Origin: Eutypella sp. D-1
Lineage: Eukaryota > Ascomycota > Sordariomycetes > Xylariales > Diatrypaceae
Assembly (NCBI GenBank): GCA_023313575.1
Contig: JAJTTP010000020.1
Coordinates: 310,001 to 374,000, forward strand
Direction of reading: 5' to 3'
DNA: 64,000 nt
Shown here: one piece after another, positions 62,243 to 64,000 of the stretch
How the letters are laid out: every line of letters begins with the position of its first letter
How positions within the stretch are numbered: the stretch's first letter is position 1
Notes under the pieces: model-generated
Told to the model about the DNA's origin: nothing
Seen by the model: only the letters and a program-made list of their open reading frames with translations
Databases searched by the model: none
Program-made: the position numbers and the translations under genes

Positions 62243-62980
62243 AGATACCAACGAGAGTTGTTTAGCATCATCATCGTCTACCGTTTCCTTGTGGAGTATG
62301 TAGGTTGGGGCTTTGCGTTATGCGATGATGGGACAGCAACTGATTACTATCATGATTTTACGTATTTCTTATGTACTGGATGAACACATGTTGATTTAAT
62401 ATAATATTTGGTTTCATGATAGAGCATGTGATCTAGGGCCCCAAACCATCAAATAGGGCGGGACCGCGTAACCGGAGTGACATGTTATAGTATAGGACAT
62501 GCTGCGCCTATGTATTAATTAGGAGGGTTATCCAGTAGAAACCCACCAAAGCTTTGCTAATCAGATAGCATTTTCATAGGGCAAGGAACGTGTGGCTCGT
62601 TGACGCTTTGGTGATTCCTATGCAGTTGACTAGCCACCCCATAGCGCTGATTTATGCGGTTACAGAAAACGCCAGAGCAAACCGAACCTCATCTCTTGAT
62701 CCTCCTCTAGAAGTAAAAGAGTGAGCATCTGCATGCATCTAGCGTCCAATAGGATCGATTGTTGTGCCGCTACTGGCACCGTACCGTTTTGGAATACCTT
62801 ATATACCTAGCTATACCTTATCATAGAGTTGATGTTAGGGATATATACTAGTGCTTTACCTTCTTAAGCAATTCTCCCACACTACCAAACTCGAGCACCT
62901 CCATTGTCTCATTCCACAACTTGTCAGAAATACGGTGACCAGTGTCCATGTACATTGTCTTTGGCCAACTATAGAAATCC
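62243..62980. other. Intergenic region
   Basis: No coding sequence is supported; the DNA is AT-rich with TATA-like repeats near 62790-62830. Confidence 0.5.
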
Positions 62981-63176
62981 TGTCACGTCTATAGATCTAA
63001 GATAGTATGTGGGAGAATCGTAGATTGGCATAAAGGAGAAAGACGATCTTCTATTTACAGAACGGGGGTGCCCAGGCCCTATATATACCCTGCCGATCCC
63101 CGGAGATACGGCTCACGTGATCGCCTATGTCCGATTTCCCGTTTTATAATACCCCTATTCTAAGTGAGGCTCAACA
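62981..63176 (-). mobile_element. LTR-like element of 196 bp
   Basis: Read on the minus strand it begins TGTTGAGCC, carries a TATATATAGGG box in the middle and ends GTGACA, so it has TG...CA ends and a promoter-like core as expected for a short fungal LTR. Its sequence differs from the 40068 family except for the CACGTGA-type terminal motif, which here occurs inside. Immediate flanks (ATCC/GGCC side) do not form a 5-bp duplication, so the assignment is tentative. It borders the dead dehydrogenase to its right. Confidence 0.4.
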
Positions 63177-63189
63177 GGCCGTGATAAAT

Positions 63190-63690
63190 CCACAATCAGT
63201 TTAAGACAAACATCACAACCAGTAACTTCGACTTCACCTACTGACCAAACCCATCAAGCGCCTCCGGCCGATCAAGCAAATCGAGGAGTCTGCCGCTGCT
63301 TTCACCAGGACCATCACCCAGGTTGACTCCAAGGCAGGTCTCGGAGTTGACGATGGACAGACGGCCCGGCCCAGGCGACGAAGCGGCGGGTTTCAACTTG
63401 GGTAGAAGGATGAGGGCCAACAGCGCAGTGGCGAGGTAATTGGCCTGGATCGTGTTGGCTACTTACTAACTACCCTCCCCGACACGCTCGGACTCGAGCT
63501 TGCTGAGCCCCTCGTAGAGCAGGGCGACGTGGAGACAGCCGACATCCAGCTCGCGCCCACACCGCACCGCGAAGACCCGCACCGAGTTGGAACGACTCCA
63601 TGTCGCAGCTCACAGACCTCGATCCGCACGCCGGGAAACTCGGCCCGCCGTTGCCGCCTCGCCCTTCCCCACGGACCTTACGGGCGATGA
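63190..63690 (-). pseudogene. Short-chain dehydrogenase/reductase relic
   Basis: On the minus strand the pieces RAEFPGVRIEVCEL, MESF, NSVRVFAVRCGRELDV, ALLYEGLSKLESERVGEGS, NYLATALLALILLPKLK, PGRLSIVNSETCLGV and LLDLLDRPEALDGFGQ follow the order of a fungal SDR (retinol dehydrogenase-like) family member. At least one frameshift occurs just after MESF, a stop (TAG) ends VGEGS, and another TAG at 63238-63240 replaces the tyrosine codon expected after GFGQ, since VKSKLLVVMF continues in frame beyond it. The Rossmann glycine motif is not visible. It is a clear relic. Confidence 0.7.
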
Positions 63691-64000
63691 TGACGGGGTG
63701 CCAGGAAGTGGCAGACGCCCTCTAGACCGAGACCGGTGTCGGATCCCGTTACTAATACTCCCTGACTTCTCGGTTGAGCTCGATGCTTGCTGGGATCGGG
63801 GGAACCCTGGTGAACAACTGCTTCTAGACGTTATGGGCGAAGGTAGCATGGAATGAGGCTTACTTTTCCAACTCGGTAGACATAGTAGAAGTGATTTGAT
63901 TGGTACGGAGCCGAGTAGGTGGTGTCCTCCAGTGATTACTATGATAGAGGGTGAGACTGGCTTACAAGGAAAAGGATATCTCAAGTAGCTTTACCGTTTC
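63691..64000. other. Unassigned window end
   Basis: Nothing recognisable is seen; the decayed N-terminal part of the dehydrogenase relic may extend into it. Confidence 0.4.

Overview
The window is nuclear DNA of a filamentous ascomycete (Pezizomycotina, probably Sordariomycetes; the class is inferred from gene content only). The evidence is short GT-AG introns of about 50-165 nt, a Zn2Cys6 regulator, two HET-domain genes, an SR-protein kinase, a fungal cytochrome P450, a GPI-anchored cell-wall protein, and intergenic DNA full of homopurine/homopyrimidine and short tandem repeats. There are no operons. I rebuilt gene models by joining exons on reading frame, splice sites and family similarity recalled from memory; nothing was searched.

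Layout. 0-6 kb: the 3' part of a Zn2Cys6 transcription factor and an MDR oxidoreductase with a frame-breaking deletion. 6-17.3 kb: long low-complexity stretches around an SR-protein kinase gene. Its conserved body lies at 15.3-17.3 kb, and a coding exon 4.4 kb upstream splices to it in the correct phase. 18.5-24 kb: a dead fragment of a highly reducing polyketide synthase, an intact P450 and a small ABM-fold protein, probably the remains of a secondary-metabolite locus. 24.5-28.7 kb: a single-exon protein joining a ubiquitin-conjugating (E2) fold to an F-box, then a secreted M24 peptidase-like protein. 33-37 kb: an MFS transporter of the anion:cation symporter type and an ECM33/SPS2-like GPI protein. 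39-46.5 kb: a gene graveyard (aldehyde dehydrogenase, regulator C-terminus, MDR reductase) cut by copies of one short LTR family, with an intact HET gene in the middle. 48-56 kb: a conserved block of an F-box-like protein, zuotin, the LYR-family complex III assembly factor MZM1, splicing factor SLT11 and a small velvet-like protein. 56-64 kb: a second HET gene with a related LTR relic just upstream, an AAA+ ATPase gene with an in-frame stop, another LTR-like element and a dead short-chain dehydrogenase.

Functional picture. Housekeeping genes for translation, splicing and mitochondria (zuo1, mzm1, slt11, SR kinase) have clean models. The accessory parts hold regulators, transport and secondary-metabolism enzymes and incompatibility genes, many of them broken. 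The most unusual intact gene is the E2-F-box fusion at 24.5-26.6 kb. The clearest mobile element is a 219-bp solo LTR with a 5-bp target duplication at 40.07-40.29 kb. Single-base frameshifts in homopolymers could be sequencing errors; the LTR insertion, the large deletion and the truncated domains could not.
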